15,702 nucleotides of DNA, taken from NCBI GenBank assembly GCA_023417745.1, contig JAEZEM010000413.1:1-15702 (forward strand). Reading direction: 5' to 3'. Below, piece after piece: positions 7,285 through 14,551 of the stretch (positions within the stretch are counted from its first letter, which is position 1; each line of letters starts with the position of its first letter). Origin of the DNA: Pseudomonadota bacterium. Its GTDB lineage: Bacteria; Desulfobacterota; Desulfovibrionia; Desulfovibrionales; Desulfovibrionaceae. The position numbers and the translations under genes were made by a program. Under the pieces are notes generated by a model. That model was not told where the DNA came from. It was given only the letters and a program-made list of their open reading frames with translations, and did not search any database.

Positions 7285-7496
7285 CCGGCCGGCCGCGGCC
7301 GGCAACAGCAGCCGTCGGCGATTGGCAGCCCCGGCCCTGCGGCGCGCAGCCTCGCCCCACGGCGCAAAAAAGCCGCCGGCTCCCGGAGCCGGCGGCCTGG
7401 GCGGGACCGCTCCCGCAGGCTTTTCCCGGCCTCCCCGGCCTGATCGGCCGGGGCACGGCGGGGAAGTGACGCAGCGTCCCATGACGCCCGAGGATT
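7285..7496. other. Intergenic space between cls and the Mor-like gene
   Basis: Both flanking genes end here. A perfect 16-bp palindrome GCCGGCCGCGGCCGGC (7288-7303) lies right after the cls stop without a T-tract, and the minus-strand terminator at 7366-7396 lies nearer the Mor-like gene. I see no gene in it. Confidence 0.5.
7366..7396 (-). terminator. Intrinsic terminator of the Mor-like gene
   Basis: A 12-bp near-perfect dyad centred on 7384 (GCCGCCGGCTCC, 7372-7383, against GGAGCCGGCGGC, 7385-7396) is followed on the minus strand by six T residues (A-run 7366-7371). It lies about 100 bp past the stop at 7497. Confidence 0.8.
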
Positions 7497-7805
7497 TCAG
7501 GAAGGCGTCGTCAGGACACGCCCTCCCCCCGCCCGCAGGCCGCGTCCGGGCGCAGGGACCGGGTACAGGATGCGCCGCAAATGGCGGTCGGACAGTCCGT
7601 ACTGGTCGCGCAGGGCGAAAAGGTCCGCGCCGTCGCGGTGCCGTCGCCGGATCTCGGCGTCGCGCCGGCGTTTGCGGGACGCCGTCCCATTGGGAATGTC
7701 CAGCCGGCAACCGCCCCAGGCGGCGATCAGGGCGTCCAAGGCGGCCCGGGCAGCCTCGGCTCCCAGGCTTTGCGCCAATGTGGCCTCCAACTCGGCTTCA
7801 CGCAT
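7497..7805 (-). CDS. Mor-family transcriptional activator-like protein
   Basis: A 102-residue protein resembling the Mor/C activators of Mu-like phages. Residues about 8-36 form the helical dimerisation part (TLAQSLGAEAARAALDALIAAWGG), followed by the family's conserved GGCRLDIP strand and a helix-turn-helix (RRDAEIRRRHRDGADLFALRDQYGLSDRHLRRIL). The C-terminal 25 residues (PAPGRGLRAGGG) look unstructured. The ATG at 7805 has TCTCC on the plus strand at 7813-7817, that is GGAGA 7 bases upstream; a longer in-frame start at 7856 has no such support. Its promoter lies inside the operator cluster shared with the divergent repressor, so repression by that protein is likely. No other phage genes are in the window. 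Confidence 0.75.
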   Translation of the reverse strand: MREAELEATLAQSLGAEAARAALDALIAAWGGCRLDIPNGTASRKRRRDAEIRRRHRDGADLFALRDQYGLSDRHLRRILYPVPAPGRGLRAGGGRVLTTPS

Positions 7806-7855
7806 GCAACCGTCTCCATGGTCTTTGGGTGGAACTGCGGCCTTGCCTGAAACCA

Positions 7856-7884
7856 AAATTATTCCTGATAGGAATATTAGTCAA
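7856..7884 (-). promoter_or_regulatory. Promoter of the Mor-like gene
   Basis: On the minus strand TTGACT (7879-7884) is a 5/6 -35 element. The -10 is TAATTT (7856-7861, 17-bp spacer) or AATAAT (7858-7863, 15-bp spacer). The operator ATTCC-TGATA-GGAAT fills the spacer, so a bound repressor would block polymerase directly. Confidence 0.6.
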
Positions 7885-7907
7885 GAATAATATTCCAAAA
7901 AAGGAAT
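7861..7907. promoter_or_regulatory. Operator cluster of the Mor/CI switch
   Basis: Four GGAAT half-sites in alternating orientation: ATTCC (7861-7865), GGAAT (7871-7875), ATTCC (7892-7896) and GGAAT (7903-7907). They form ATTCC-N5-GGAAT, a 9-bp inverted repeat GGAATATTA (7871-7879) with TAATATTCC (7888-7896), and ATTCC-N6-GGAAT. An 11-bp palindrome GAATAATATTC is at 7885-7895. The last half-site overlaps the possible RBS of the repressor gene. This is the AT-richest segment of the surrounding kilobases. Confidence 0.7.
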
Positions 7908-7942
7908 GGACATTGCCTCCCGGACTGGGGCACAATCCGGCC

Positions 7943-8764
7943 ATGATGCGCGACGCCTGCCCTGCCGCCGCCCCTGCGGAGTCCGTGTTTCGGACCGAGG
8001 AGGATCTTTTTTTCTGGAAGGCCTTGGCGGAATTGGTCGCGGCCAAGGAGGCCAACCAGGGCGAGCTGGCCGCCTTTGCCGGGGTCAGCCAGGGCTACGT
8101 GAGCAAGATCCTGGCCGGCAAGCAGGCCCCCAAGCCGGCCCTGCGGCGACGGCTGGCCGCCTTTTTCGGGCTGTCCTACGAAGACATGCTGGCCTTTGGC
8201 CGCCAACGCCTGGACGCCGCCGCCTACCCGGCCGAGGAGGGCGCTAGCCGGCGCTGCCAGGTGCGCGAGCCGGCCTACGGCGGGATCGAGGCGGCGGGGC
8301 GCGGCAACGAGGCGCTACGAGCCATGCTTCGCGACCTCCACGTCCGGGAGGACCGCCAGTCGGCCTACACCGAAGTGCCCCTGCGCGAGGCCACGGCCTC
8401 CATGGGCGGCGGGTCCACCGAAACCGGCGACCGCACCCTGACCTACCTGAGTTTTCGCACCGACTGGATACGCTCCAAGGGCAACCCCGAATACATGACC
8501 GTAATCCGGGCTTTCGGCGACAGCATGGAACCCACCATCGCCGACGGCTCGGTGGTGCTCATCGACGAGGGACGCCGCCAGTTCGTCAAAAACAAGGTCT
8601 ACTACCTGCGCTACAATGGCCAGATGTACATCAAGCGCCTCGTCGACGCCGGGGGCCGGCTCGGCATCGCCTCGGACGCCGACGCCAACGTGCTGCTTGT
8701 GTCCGACGCCGACGACTTCGAGATCATCGGCCGCTGCGTCTGGACCGCCCGGGAATTGGATTGA
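7943..8764 (+). CDS. CI/LexA-type repressor: HTH plus S24 peptidase-like domain
   Basis: A 273-residue phage-type repressor. The N-terminal helix-turn-helix is at about 30-85 (NQGELAAFAGVSQGYVSKILAGKQAPKPALRRRLAAFFGL). The C-terminal S24 domain has the nucleophile S194 in FGDSMEPTI and the general base K231 in YIKRL, 37 residues apart as in LexA. A linker segment VPLREATASMGGGS stands where self-cleaving relatives usually show an A-G or S-A-G-G-G bond; here the residue before G is Met. The start is uncertain: ATG 7943 (or 7946) has a weak RBS, while TTG at 7913 has AAGGA 7 bases upstream and would add 10 residues. It is divergent from the Mor-like gene across the operator cluster. Confidence 0.85.
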   Translation: MMRDACPAAAPAESVFRTEEDLFFWKALAELVAAKEANQGELAAFAGVSQGYVSKILAGKQAPKPALRRRLAAFFGLSYEDMLAFGRQRLDAAAYPAEEGASRRCQVREPAYGGIEAAGRGNEALRAMLRDLHVREDRQSAYTEVPLREATASMGGGSTETGDRTLTYLSFRTDWIRSKGNPEYMTVIRAFGDSMEPTIADGSVVLIDEGRRQFVKNKVYYLRYNGQMYIKRLVDAGGRLGIASDADANVLLVSDADDFEIIGRCVWTARELD

Positions 8765-8783
8765 TGCCCGACGAGGCATTCTA

Positions 8784-8796
8784 GGAATATTATTCC
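8784..8796. promoter_or_regulatory. Extra operator-like dyad after the repressor gene
   Basis: GGAATATTATTCC is a perfect dyad of two GGAATA arms around one base and matches the half-sites of the cluster at 7861-7907. It lies 20 bp past the repressor stop, before the terminator at 8797-8826, between convergent genes. It can be a decoy or auxiliary operator, or the remnant of an element boundary. Confidence 0.5.
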
Positions 8797-8826
8797 AAAA
8801 ATAAGGCCCCGTCGCAGCGGGGCCTT
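8797..8826 (-). terminator. Intrinsic terminator of the chemotaxis gene (may serve both strands)
   Basis: AAGGCCCC (8803-8810) pairs with GGGGCCTT (8819-8826) around GTCGCAGC. On the minus strand the stem is followed by TTATTTTTGG. It lies about 35 bp past the chemoreceptor stop. In the plus direction the tail is poor in T. Confidence 0.75.
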
Positions 8827-8859
8827 GTCGCTTAAAAGGCTGCGCAGCGACGCGACGAC

Positions 8860-10914
8860 TCAGCCGTCGTCGCCGATGCTGTTGTTGCGAAACGTCTCCA
8901 CCAGCTGCTCCAAGGCTTCCACCTGCTGGCCCACGCTCGACACCACTCCGGCCGATTCGCGCATGCCCTGGGCGATCTCCGAGGACAGGCGGCTGACCGC
9001 CTCCTCGGCCCGGCTGATTTCTTCGCTGGTGGCCGACTGCTCCTCGGCCGCCGTGGCGATGCCCTGGACCTGGGAGGACGTCTCGTCCACCAGGGCCACG
9101 ATACGGGCCAGGGCCGCCTCGGATTCGCCGGCCAGTTCCGTGGCGTGGGCCACGGCGGCGGTCGACTCGTCCACCTTGGCCATGCTGTCCCGGGCGCCGG
9201 CCTGGATGGCCCCGATGGACGCCCCCACCTCCTTGGTGGCGGTCATGGTCTTTTCAGCCAGCTTGCGGACCTCGTCGGCGACCACGGCGAAACCGCGCCC
9301 GGCGTCGCCGGCCCGAGCCGCCTCAATGGCGGCATTGAGCGCCAGCAGATTGGTCTGGTCGGCGATGTCGGAAATGACGTTCATGATGGCCCCGATGGCC
9401 TGCGCCTTGACCCCGAGCTCGTCCATGCCGGCCTTGACCTGGCGCGAAGCCGCGTCCACCCGGCCGATGGCGGCGATGGACCGTTCCACCACGGCCCGGC
9501 CGTCCATGGCCTGGGACCGGGCAGCCTCGGCCTTGGTCGAGGCCTCGGCCGCGTTTTTGGCCACCTCAAGCACGGTGGCGTTCATCTCTTCCATGGCCGT
9601 GGCCGTCTCGGCCGTGCGCCGTTCCTGCTCCTCCACCGAGGCGGCCACGGTGGTAATCTCCCGGGAAAGCTCCACCGCCACGCCGTCCAGGGCCTCCATG
9701 ACGCCCTGGAGCCGGCCGGCGGCCAGAAGCAATCCCTGGGTCTTGGCTTCTTCCGCCTTGGCTCGGGCGGTTTTGACGTCTTCCAGGGCCTTGGCCACCT
9801 GGACGGCCTGGGCCTCGGCCTCCCGGCTCTTGACCTGGGCTTCGGCCAGGTTGGTCTTGATGCTGGCCCCCATGGCGCTTAAGGCCTCGCCCAGGGTCTG
9901 CAATTCGTCGCCCGAAGCAATGGCGATGCGCCGATCCAGGTCGCCCTTGGCCACGGCGGCGGCGAAATCCACGCACTGCCGCAGCTTGCCGAGCACGGCC
10001 ACGCGCAAGAGCACCAGGATGGCCGCCAGGATCGCCACGGTGACAATGAGCGCGATGACGGCATTTTGGCGTGTCGCCGCGTCGGCGTAGGCCCCGAACT
10101 CGGCCACCGGCGCTTCCACGGCCACGAACCAGCCGGTCCTGGCGTCCCGGGTCACGGCCACCAGATGTCGGCCCGAGGCGTCTTCATAGTCGAGCACGGC
10201 GCTGCGCGTCACGGCCAGGATGCGCTTGCCCGACTCGGACCCGGCCAGATCATTCTTCATTAAATGCGCCTTGTCCGGGTGGGCCAGGACCATGCCCTGG
10301 GCGTCCAGGATGAAGGCGTAGCCGGTGGTCCCGACCTTGATCGCCTCCAGGTCGGCGGTCAGCGACTCCAGATCCATGCCGGCGTTGACCAGACCGACGA
10401 GCTTGCCGGCGGCGTCGCGCACGGGCTGGGCCAAGACCACGGCGGCCTTGTTCGTGGTGCGGCTGACCAGGGCCTTGGACACCACGTCGGCCTTGCCCGC
10501 GTTCATGACGGCGGCGAAGTAGTCACGGTCGGCCACGTTGACCTTGCCCACGGCGGCCGGGTTGGACGACGCCACGCACTGCCCCGAGACGTCGAAGACG
10601 TTGGCGTAGTCCACGCCGCCCATGCCCTTGACCAGACTGGCCAACAGCTCGGAGGCCGCCTCGCCGCCCTGGCCCTGGGCGGCCCTGCCCAGGGCCGGCA
10701 TCTTGGCGAAACTCGACAACAACTTCAGGTTATCGGCCACCGAGCCGGCCACATCCTTGGCCAGGGACTGGTCAAGCAGGGCCATGGTCTGGGCCTCGAC
10801 CTCGGTGAAGGCCGATTTGACGGTGCGATCATTGACCAGGACCAGAGCGGCCATGCCGATGACAACAAGGAGAAGGACTGGCGTGAAAAATTTGGCGCGA
10901 AGCGACAGGCGCAT
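8860..10914 (-). CDS. Methyl-accepting chemotaxis protein, Cache sensor
   Basis: A 684-residue transmembrane chemoreceptor. TM1 (about 8-28) is followed by a periplasmic part of about 255 residues with double-Cache features (DYANVFDVSGQCVASS, DRDYFAAVMNAGKADVV, then GTTGYAFILDAQGMVLAHPDK), TM2 (about 285-308), HAMP (about 308-360) and a long coiled-coil signalling domain with the conserved tip ISDIADQTNLLALNAAIEAARAG and GRGFAVVADEVRKLAEKT (about 515-555). It would transmit ligand binding to CheA/CheW. The C-terminus ends ETFRNNSIGDDG without a CheR-tethering NWxxF pentapeptide. The ATG at 10914 is preceded by AGGAGGG; an ATG 15 codons further up lacks this. No che genes are nearby, so it is an orphan receptor. 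The ligand is unknown. Confidence 0.93.
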   Translation of the reverse strand: MRLSLRAKFFTPVLLLVVIGMAALVLVNDRTVKSAFTEVEAQTMALLDQSLAKDVAGSVADNLKLLSSFAKMPALGRAAQGQGGEAASELLASLVKGMGGVDYANVFDVSGQCVASSNPAAVGKVNVADRDYFAAVMNAGKADVVSKALVSRTTNKAAVVLAQPVRDAAGKLVGLVNAGMDLESLTADLEAIKVGTTGYAFILDAQGMVLAHPDKAHLMKNDLAGSESGKRILAVTRSAVLDYEDASGRHLVAVTRDARTGWFVAVEAPVAEFGAYADAATRQNAVIALIVTVAILAAILVLLRVAVLGKLRQCVDFAAAVAKGDLDRRIAIASGDELQTLGEALSAMGASIKTNLAEAQVKSREAEAQAVQVAKALEDVKTARAKAEEAKTQGLLLAAGRLQGVMEALDGVAVELSREITTVAASVEEQERRTAETATAMEEMNATVLEVAKNAAEASTKAEAARSQAMDGRAVVERSIAAIGRVDAASRQVKAGMDELGVKAQAIGAIMNVISDIADQTNLLALNAAIEAARAGDAGRGFAVVADEVRKLAEKTMTATKEVGASIGAIQAGARDSMAKVDESTAAVAHATELAGESEAALARIVALVDETSSQVQGIATAAEEQSATSEEISRAEEAVSRLSSEIAQGMRESAGVVSSVGQQVEALEQLVETFRNNSIGDDG

Positions 10915-10973
10915 GGCGTTCCCTCCTGCGACCGGGGTTCCAGGCTGCGGGGAACGCAACAGCCCAGTCTTTC

Positions 10974-11004
10974 CTTATATGCCACGCCTGCACAAGGATG
11001 TCCA
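10974..11004 (-). promoter_or_regulatory. Possible promoter of the chemoreceptor gene
   Basis: On the minus strand TGGACA (10999-11004) and TATAAG (10974-10979) are each 5/6 matches to sigma-70 elements, though the 19-bp spacer is long. The predicted start would leave about 50 nt of leader. No sigma-28 motif (TAAA-N15-GCCGATAA) was seen. Confidence 0.35.
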
Positions 11005-11047
11005 CATTTCACCAGTGTTGTCGCGATGTAAACGGCATTGCCGCACG

Positions 11048-11081
11048 CAACAAGGCCCGGCGAACAGACCGGGCCTTGTTG
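11048..11081. terminator. Hairpin, candidate end of the ars operon
   Basis: A perfect 13-bp stem CAACAAGGCCCGG (11048-11060) with CCGGGCCTTGTTG (11069-11081) and an 8-nt loop. There is no clean T-tract on either side; on the minus strand the stem itself ends in TTGTTG. It lies 170 bp past the last ars gene and about 130 bp upstream of the chemoreceptor start. Confidence 0.5.
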
Positions 11082-11252
11082 TGCTAAAAACCAGGCCGAA
11101 CCAGCGGCCCTTGCCACGGACTCGCCCAGGGGACGCCGCGCGCCCGCCTTCGCGGCGATGGAGCTTCTGCGGTCGAACCGTTACGAAACAACAGCCCGCC
11201 ATCTTAGTATTTATACAGTTAACTATGCCGAATTCATCATTCTCAATGACAA

Positions 11253-11681
11253 CTATTTATCAAGACGCTCCGGCAACCCGGCCACGAACTCCCGGATGGC
11301 GTCGCGAACCCGGCGGTAATGGACCAGCGCCTCCTCCTCGTTGGCCGCGCCGACGGCCAGGGCCGGCGGGTCCTCAAAGCCGACATGGACCTTTTTGACC
11401 GGCCCCGGGAAAAACGGGCACCGGTCCTGGGCCGACCCGCACAAGGTCACCACGTAGTCGAAGGCGACATCAGGCAGCTCGGACACGAGCTTGGAAGACT
11501 GCCCGGCAATGTCCACCCCGACCTCAGCCATGACGGCCACGGCTCGGGGATTAAGCCCATGCTTCTCCACCCCGGCCGAATAGGCGGCCAGCACGTCGCC
11601 GCGCAGCGCCCGGGCAAAGCCCTCAGCCATCTGGCTGCGACAGGAATTGCCGGTGCATAGGAAGAGGATGTTTTTTTTCAT
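11253..11681 (-). CDS. arsC: Arsenate reductase, LMW-phosphatase type
   Basis: A 142-residue cytoplasmic enzyme that reduces arsenate to arsenite. It has the phosphatase-loop C9-T-G-N-S-C14-R15-S typical of thioredoxin-linked ArsC, and the redox pair C81 and C88 in VTLCGSAQDRCPFFPG, at nearly the same spacing as C82/C89 of the Staphylococcus enzyme. The conserved Asp for catalysis lies in FEDPPA. The ATG at 11681 has GGAGG somewhat far upstream, partly inside repeat copy C. It is the last gene of the ars operon, separated by 115 bp from the previous one. Thioredoxin is the likely electron donor; note that the thioredoxin encoded in this operon is exported and so would not be the direct partner. 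Confidence 0.92.
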   Translation of the reverse strand: MKKNILFLCTGNSCRSQMAEGFARALRGDVLAAYSAGVEKHGLNPRAVAVMAEVGVDIAGQSSKLVSELPDVAFDYVVTLCGSAQDRCPFFPGPVKKVHVGFEDPPALAVGAANEEEALVHYRRVRDAIREFVAGLPERLDK

Positions 11682-11691
11682 GAGAGGGGGA

Positions 11692-11750
11692 TGCCTCCGG
11701 CTGCCGGGGGGATGATCCCCCCGGACCCCTGCGATGGAGAAAGGGATTTA
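11692..11750 (+). repeat. Intergenic GC-rich repeat, copy C
   Basis: GCCTCCGGC lead, hairpin CCGGGGGGA (G-rich arm) with TCCCCCCGG around a short loop, then GACCCC and GGAGAAAGGG. Same architecture as copies A and B, with a shorter loop. It lies inside the ars operon, between the two reductase genes, and its left end contains the RBS region of the second one (minus strand). Its hairpin may affect mRNA decay or translation there. Confidence 0.55.
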
Positions 11751-11796
11751 CAGGGTTGTTGGCGCGGCCGGCAAAGCGCGCCCGACGCGTGTAACG

Positions 11797-12249
11797 CTAG
11801 GCCCGGTCGCCCAGGGGGCGGGCGGCCTCGTCGGCCAGCTCCCGGGCCAGGACGGCCATGCGCGCCTTGATGGCGTCGCGGATGCCCCGCACCGCCTCCA
11901 GGCGCTCTTCCTCGGTCCCGGTGACGGCGGCCGGGTCCGGGAAAGGCAGATGCAGTCGCCGGGTCACGCCCGGAAACACCGGGCACTGGCCCTCCAGGGA
12001 TTCCTCGCACACGGTGACGACGGCGTCGTAGAGCTTGCCGTCGCGGAACAGGTCAAAGACCTTGCGGGTCTTTTTGTCGGACAGGTCAAGGCCTTCCTCG
12101 GCCATGACGACGACCACGAGCGGATTGATCACCGTGGGGTCAAGGCCGGCGCTTTCAACGACGACGCCGTCGCCGGCCATTTGCCGCAAAAAGGCCTCCG
12201 CCATCTGGCTGCGGGCGCTGTTGTGCACGCAGATGAAAAGCACGCGCAT
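11797..12249 (-). CDS. Second ArsC-like arsenate reductase / LMW phosphatase
   Basis: A 150-residue relative of the downstream arsC. It has the phosphate loop C7-V-H-N-S-A-R13-S, which lacks the inner Cys found in the other copy, then C81 and C89 in VTVCEESLEGQCPVFPG, and an acidic FPDP segment for the catalytic Asp. This version (CVHNSARSQMAEAFL) is common in ars operons of many bacteria and archaea and is normally annotated as arsenate reductase ArsC. AGGAGG lies 6 bases before the ATG. It follows the exporter gene by 56 bp. It likely shares the arsenate-reducing job with the next gene; use of a different electron donor is possible. Confidence 0.88.
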   Translation of the reverse strand: MRVLFICVHNSARSQMAEAFLRQMAGDGVVVESAGLDPTVINPLVVVVMAEEGLDLSDKKTRKVFDLFRDGKLYDAVVTVCEESLEGQCPVFPGVTRRLHLPFPDPAAVTGTEEERLEAVRGIRDAIKARMAVLARELADEAARPLGDRA

Positions 12250-12305
12250 GAAATCCTCCTTATCAACCGGATGCCCCGGCATAGCCCGGCGTCGTGGCGT
12301 TTCCG

Positions 12306-13409
12306 TTACGGACGCGGCGGGCACGACACATGGCACACCCCGGCCGGGGTGGCCACGGCCTGAGGAAACCAGCGCCGCCGCAGCCGCAGGGCCACGCCGA
12401 CCAGGGCGATAAGCGCCGGCACCTCCACCAGCGGGCCGATGACCGCCGCGAACGCCTGGCCCGAATCCAGCCCGAAAACGGCCACGGCCACGGCAATGGC
12501 CAGCTCGAAATTGTTGGAAGCGGCGGTGAACGACAGGGTGGCCGACTGTTCGTAATTGGCCCCGGCCTTCCAGGACAGCCAGAACGAGGCCAGGAACATG
12601 ACCCCGAAATACAGACAAAGCGGCACGGCCACCCGGACCACGTCCAGGGGCAAGGCCACGATGAACTCGCCCTTAAGCGAAAACATGACCAGGATGGTGA
12701 AAAGCAAAGCCACCAGCGTCATCGGCGCGATGCGCGGCACAAAGCGCGTTTCGTACCACTCCCGGCCTCGCAGCCGCAGCCCGACGAACCGGGAAACCAC
12801 CCCGGCAATGAAGGGAATGCCCAGGTAAATAAACACGCTCTCGGCGATCTGGCCCATGCCCACGGACACGGCACTCCCGGAAAGCCCCAGCAGCGGCGGC
12901 AGCACGCCCAGGAAAAACCAGGCGTAGACCGAGAAAAACAACACCTGGAACACGGCGTTGAAGGCCACCAGCCCGGCGCAGTATTCCCGGTCGCCGCCGG
13001 CCAGATCGTTCCAGACGATGACCATGGCGATGCATCGGGCCAAGCCAATAAGGATAAGCCCGGCCATGTAGTCGGGCTTGTCAGGCAAAAAGACCACGGC
13101 CAGCAGGAACATGAAGACCGGGCCGATGACCCAGTTCTGGGCCAGGGACAGGCCCAGCACCCGGAAATCCTTGAAGACCCGCCCCATCTCCTCGTAGCGC
13201 ACCCGGGCCAGGGGCGGATACATCATTAAGATAAGGCCCAGGGCGATGGGGATGTTGGTGGTTCCGACCTGGAAAAACCCCACCACCTGGCGCACCCCCG
13301 GAGCCAGCCAGCCCAGGCCCACGCCAAGGAACATGGCCAAAAAAATCCACAGCGTCAGATAGCGATCCAGAAACGACAACCGACCGGCAATGGCGTTTTC
13401 CCGTTCCAT
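12306..13409 (-). CDS. acr3: ACR3-family arsenite efflux permease
   Basis: A 367-residue inner-membrane protein with about ten hydrophobic segments, the usual size and layout for bacterial ACR3 (also called ArsB in many annotations). It exports arsenite. The conserved essential Cys of the fourth membrane segment is present: C126 in LIGLARCIAMVIVWNDLAGGD. Other family marks are MMYPPLARV, SLAQNWVIGP and FTAASNNFELAIAVAVA. I prefer the ATG at 13409 because GAGGA lies 6 bases upstream; an ATG at 13427 would add six residues. The C-terminus carries an odd GVCHVSCPPRP tail with two Cys. It stands 53 bp after the CcdA-like gene and 56 bp before the reductase genes. Confidence 0.93.
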   Translation of the reverse strand: MERENAIAGRLSFLDRYLTLWIFLAMFLGVGLGWLAPGVRQVVGFFQVGTTNIPIALGLILMMYPPLARVRYEEMGRVFKDFRVLGLSLAQNWVIGPVFMFLLAVVFLPDKPDYMAGLILIGLARCIAMVIVWNDLAGGDREYCAGLVAFNAVFQVLFFSVYAWFFLGVLPPLLGLSGSAVSVGMGQIAESVFIYLGIPFIAGVVSRFVGLRLRGREWYETRFVPRIAPMTLVALLFTILVMFSLKGEFIVALPLDVVRVAVPLCLYFGVMFLASFWLSWKAGANYEQSATLSFTAASNNFELAIAVAVAVFGLDSGQAFAAVIGPLVEVPALIALVGVALRLRRRWFPQAVATPAGVCHVSCPPRP

Positions 13410-13462
13410 GACGTCCTCGCTTTTCATACTTTTATGCTATGAAATACCCTCGGGCGCAAGGT

Positions 13463-14173
13463 TCATGCTCCCGCCGCCAGCGGCGAAAGCAGGAAATACA
13501 GGCCGGCCGCGCCGACGAGCCCCCCGGCCCCGCGCCGCATGAGCAGCAAGGCCCGGCCCCGGCCGGCCCGCTCCAGGTAGCCGCCGGTCGCCCCGGCAAA
13601 GGAACCGGCCGCCAGGATGGGCAGGCAGTGCCCCAGGGCAAAAAGGGCCGTCAGGGCCAGCCCCCGGCCCAGCTCGCCGGACAGGGTGACGACGCCCAAC
13701 ACCGGGGCCAAAAAGCCGAAGGTGCAGGCCCCGGACAAAACGCCGTAGGCCAGCCCCAGGACAAACGCCCCGGACAGGCCGCGCAGGCGCAGCCGGGCCA
13801 GTCCCCCGCCGCCGCCCCGGGACGGCAGCAGCCCGAGCATGTCCAGGGACACCGCCACCAGCAGCGCGCCGACCACGGCCGGCAACCAGCCGCCGACATC
13901 CCCGAGCATCCGCCCAAGCAGCGCGCAGGCCGCGCCCACGGCGGCGATGGCGCAAAATAGCCCCAGCGAGAACAAGGCGGCATAGCCCACAGCGGCTCGA
14001 CCTTCCACCAGCCGCCCCTGGCCGGCCACGTAGCCCACGATAAGCGGAATCGAAGCCAGATGGCAGGGACTCAGGAGCACGCTGGCCAGGCCCCAGGCAA
14101 AAGCCCCCAGCCCGGCCAGGGCGTCCCGGCCGGCCATCCAGCCGTGGACAGCCAAAAGCGCCTGATCCAGCAC
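13463..14173 (-). CDS. CcdA/DsbD-type membrane thiol electron carrier
   Basis: A 236-residue protein with about six membrane segments. The two redox Cys of the CcdA family are in place: C37 in LLSPCHLASIPLIVGYV and C150 in LSGACTFGFLAPVL. Such proteins take electrons from cytoplasmic thioredoxin and hand them to a periplasmic thioredoxin-like protein. The start is GTG at 14173, only 9 bp after the stop of the exported thioredoxin gene, so the two form a unit: the thioredoxin is its likely periplasmic acceptor. It is cotranscribed with the ars genes. A role in cytochrome c maturation is the family alternative, but no ccm/ccs genes are near. The function in arsenic handling is inferred from context. 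Confidence 0.88.
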   Translation of the reverse strand: MLDQALLAVHGWMAGRDALAGLGAFAWGLASVLLSPCHLASIPLIVGYVAGQGRLVEGRAAVGYAALFSLGLFCAIAAVGAACALLGRMLGDVGGWLPAVVGALLVAVSLDMLGLLPSRGGGGGLARLRLRGLSGAFVLGLAYGVLSGACTFGFLAPVLGVVTLSGELGRGLALTALFALGHCLPILAAGSFAGATGGYLERAGRGRALLLMRRGAGGLVGAAGLYFLLSPLAAGA

Positions 14174-14182
14174 GCCCGCCCC

Positions 14183-14551
14183 CTACTCGGCCAGGAGACG
14201 GTCCAGGATGTCGGCCATGGGCTTTTCGTCGAGAAACCCTTCGTGGCGCGCCGCTTCCTGGCCCATCTTGTCGTAGAAAATCTGGGTGGGGATGACCCGT
14301 AGCCCGAACTTGCGCGGCTCGTCGCGGTTCTCCCAGACATCTATAAAGAGGATGGCCGCCCGGCCGGCGTACCTGGCCTCCACCGCGGCCAGCACCGGCT
14401 GCATCATCTTGCAGGGCACGCAGGCCTTGGCCCCGAGATCGACCATGGTGACCAGGCCCGGGGCCGGCACGACCGGAACGTCCCCGGACCAGGCCGGGAC
14501 GGCGGCCCCAAGGGCCAGCATCGCCAGCAGGACGGCCAGCCGGCGCTTCAC
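14183..14551 (-). CDS. Exported thioredoxin-like protein
   Basis: A 122-residue thioredoxin-fold protein with a signal peptide (KRRLAVLLAMLALGAAVPAWS, positions 2-22, cleavage probably before G23). The active site is C44-V-P-C47 in KACVPCKMMQP, and the cis-proline loop is RVIPTQIFYD. The start is GTG at 14551, with GGAGA about 6 bases upstream; no ATG fits in frame and the signal peptide supports this start. The GTG overlaps the stop of a 22-codon reading frame (14548-14616). It is probably reduced from the cytoplasm by the CcdA-type protein that follows. Being periplasmic, it cannot donate directly to the cytoplasmic arsenate reductases. Confidence 0.9.
   Translation of the reverse strand: MKRRLAVLLAMLALGAAVPAWSGDVPVVPAPGLVTMVDLGAKACVPCKMMQPVLAAVEARYAGRAAILFIDVWENRDEPRKFGLRVIPTQIFYDKMGQEAARHEGFLDEKPMADILDRLLAE

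Larger units (their letters stand above)
10915..11252. other. Intergenic region between the chemoreceptor gene and the ars operon end
   Basis: About 340 bp without a convincing gene. It holds the chemoreceptor promoter, the hairpin at 11048-11081, and an AT-rich part at 11195-11260 with a small dyad TCATT-CTC-AATGA (11237-11249). I see no further structure. Confidence 0.5.

Noticed and set aside
7322..7942. A long upstream extension of the S24 repressor frame
   Set aside because: It would run antisense through the Mor-like gene and the operator cluster, and the translated part is low-complexity.
9145..9882. Plus-strand frame of 245 codons opposite the chemoreceptor gene
   Set aside because: H/G/L-rich complement of the chemoreceptor coding strand; no RBS and no recognisable domain.
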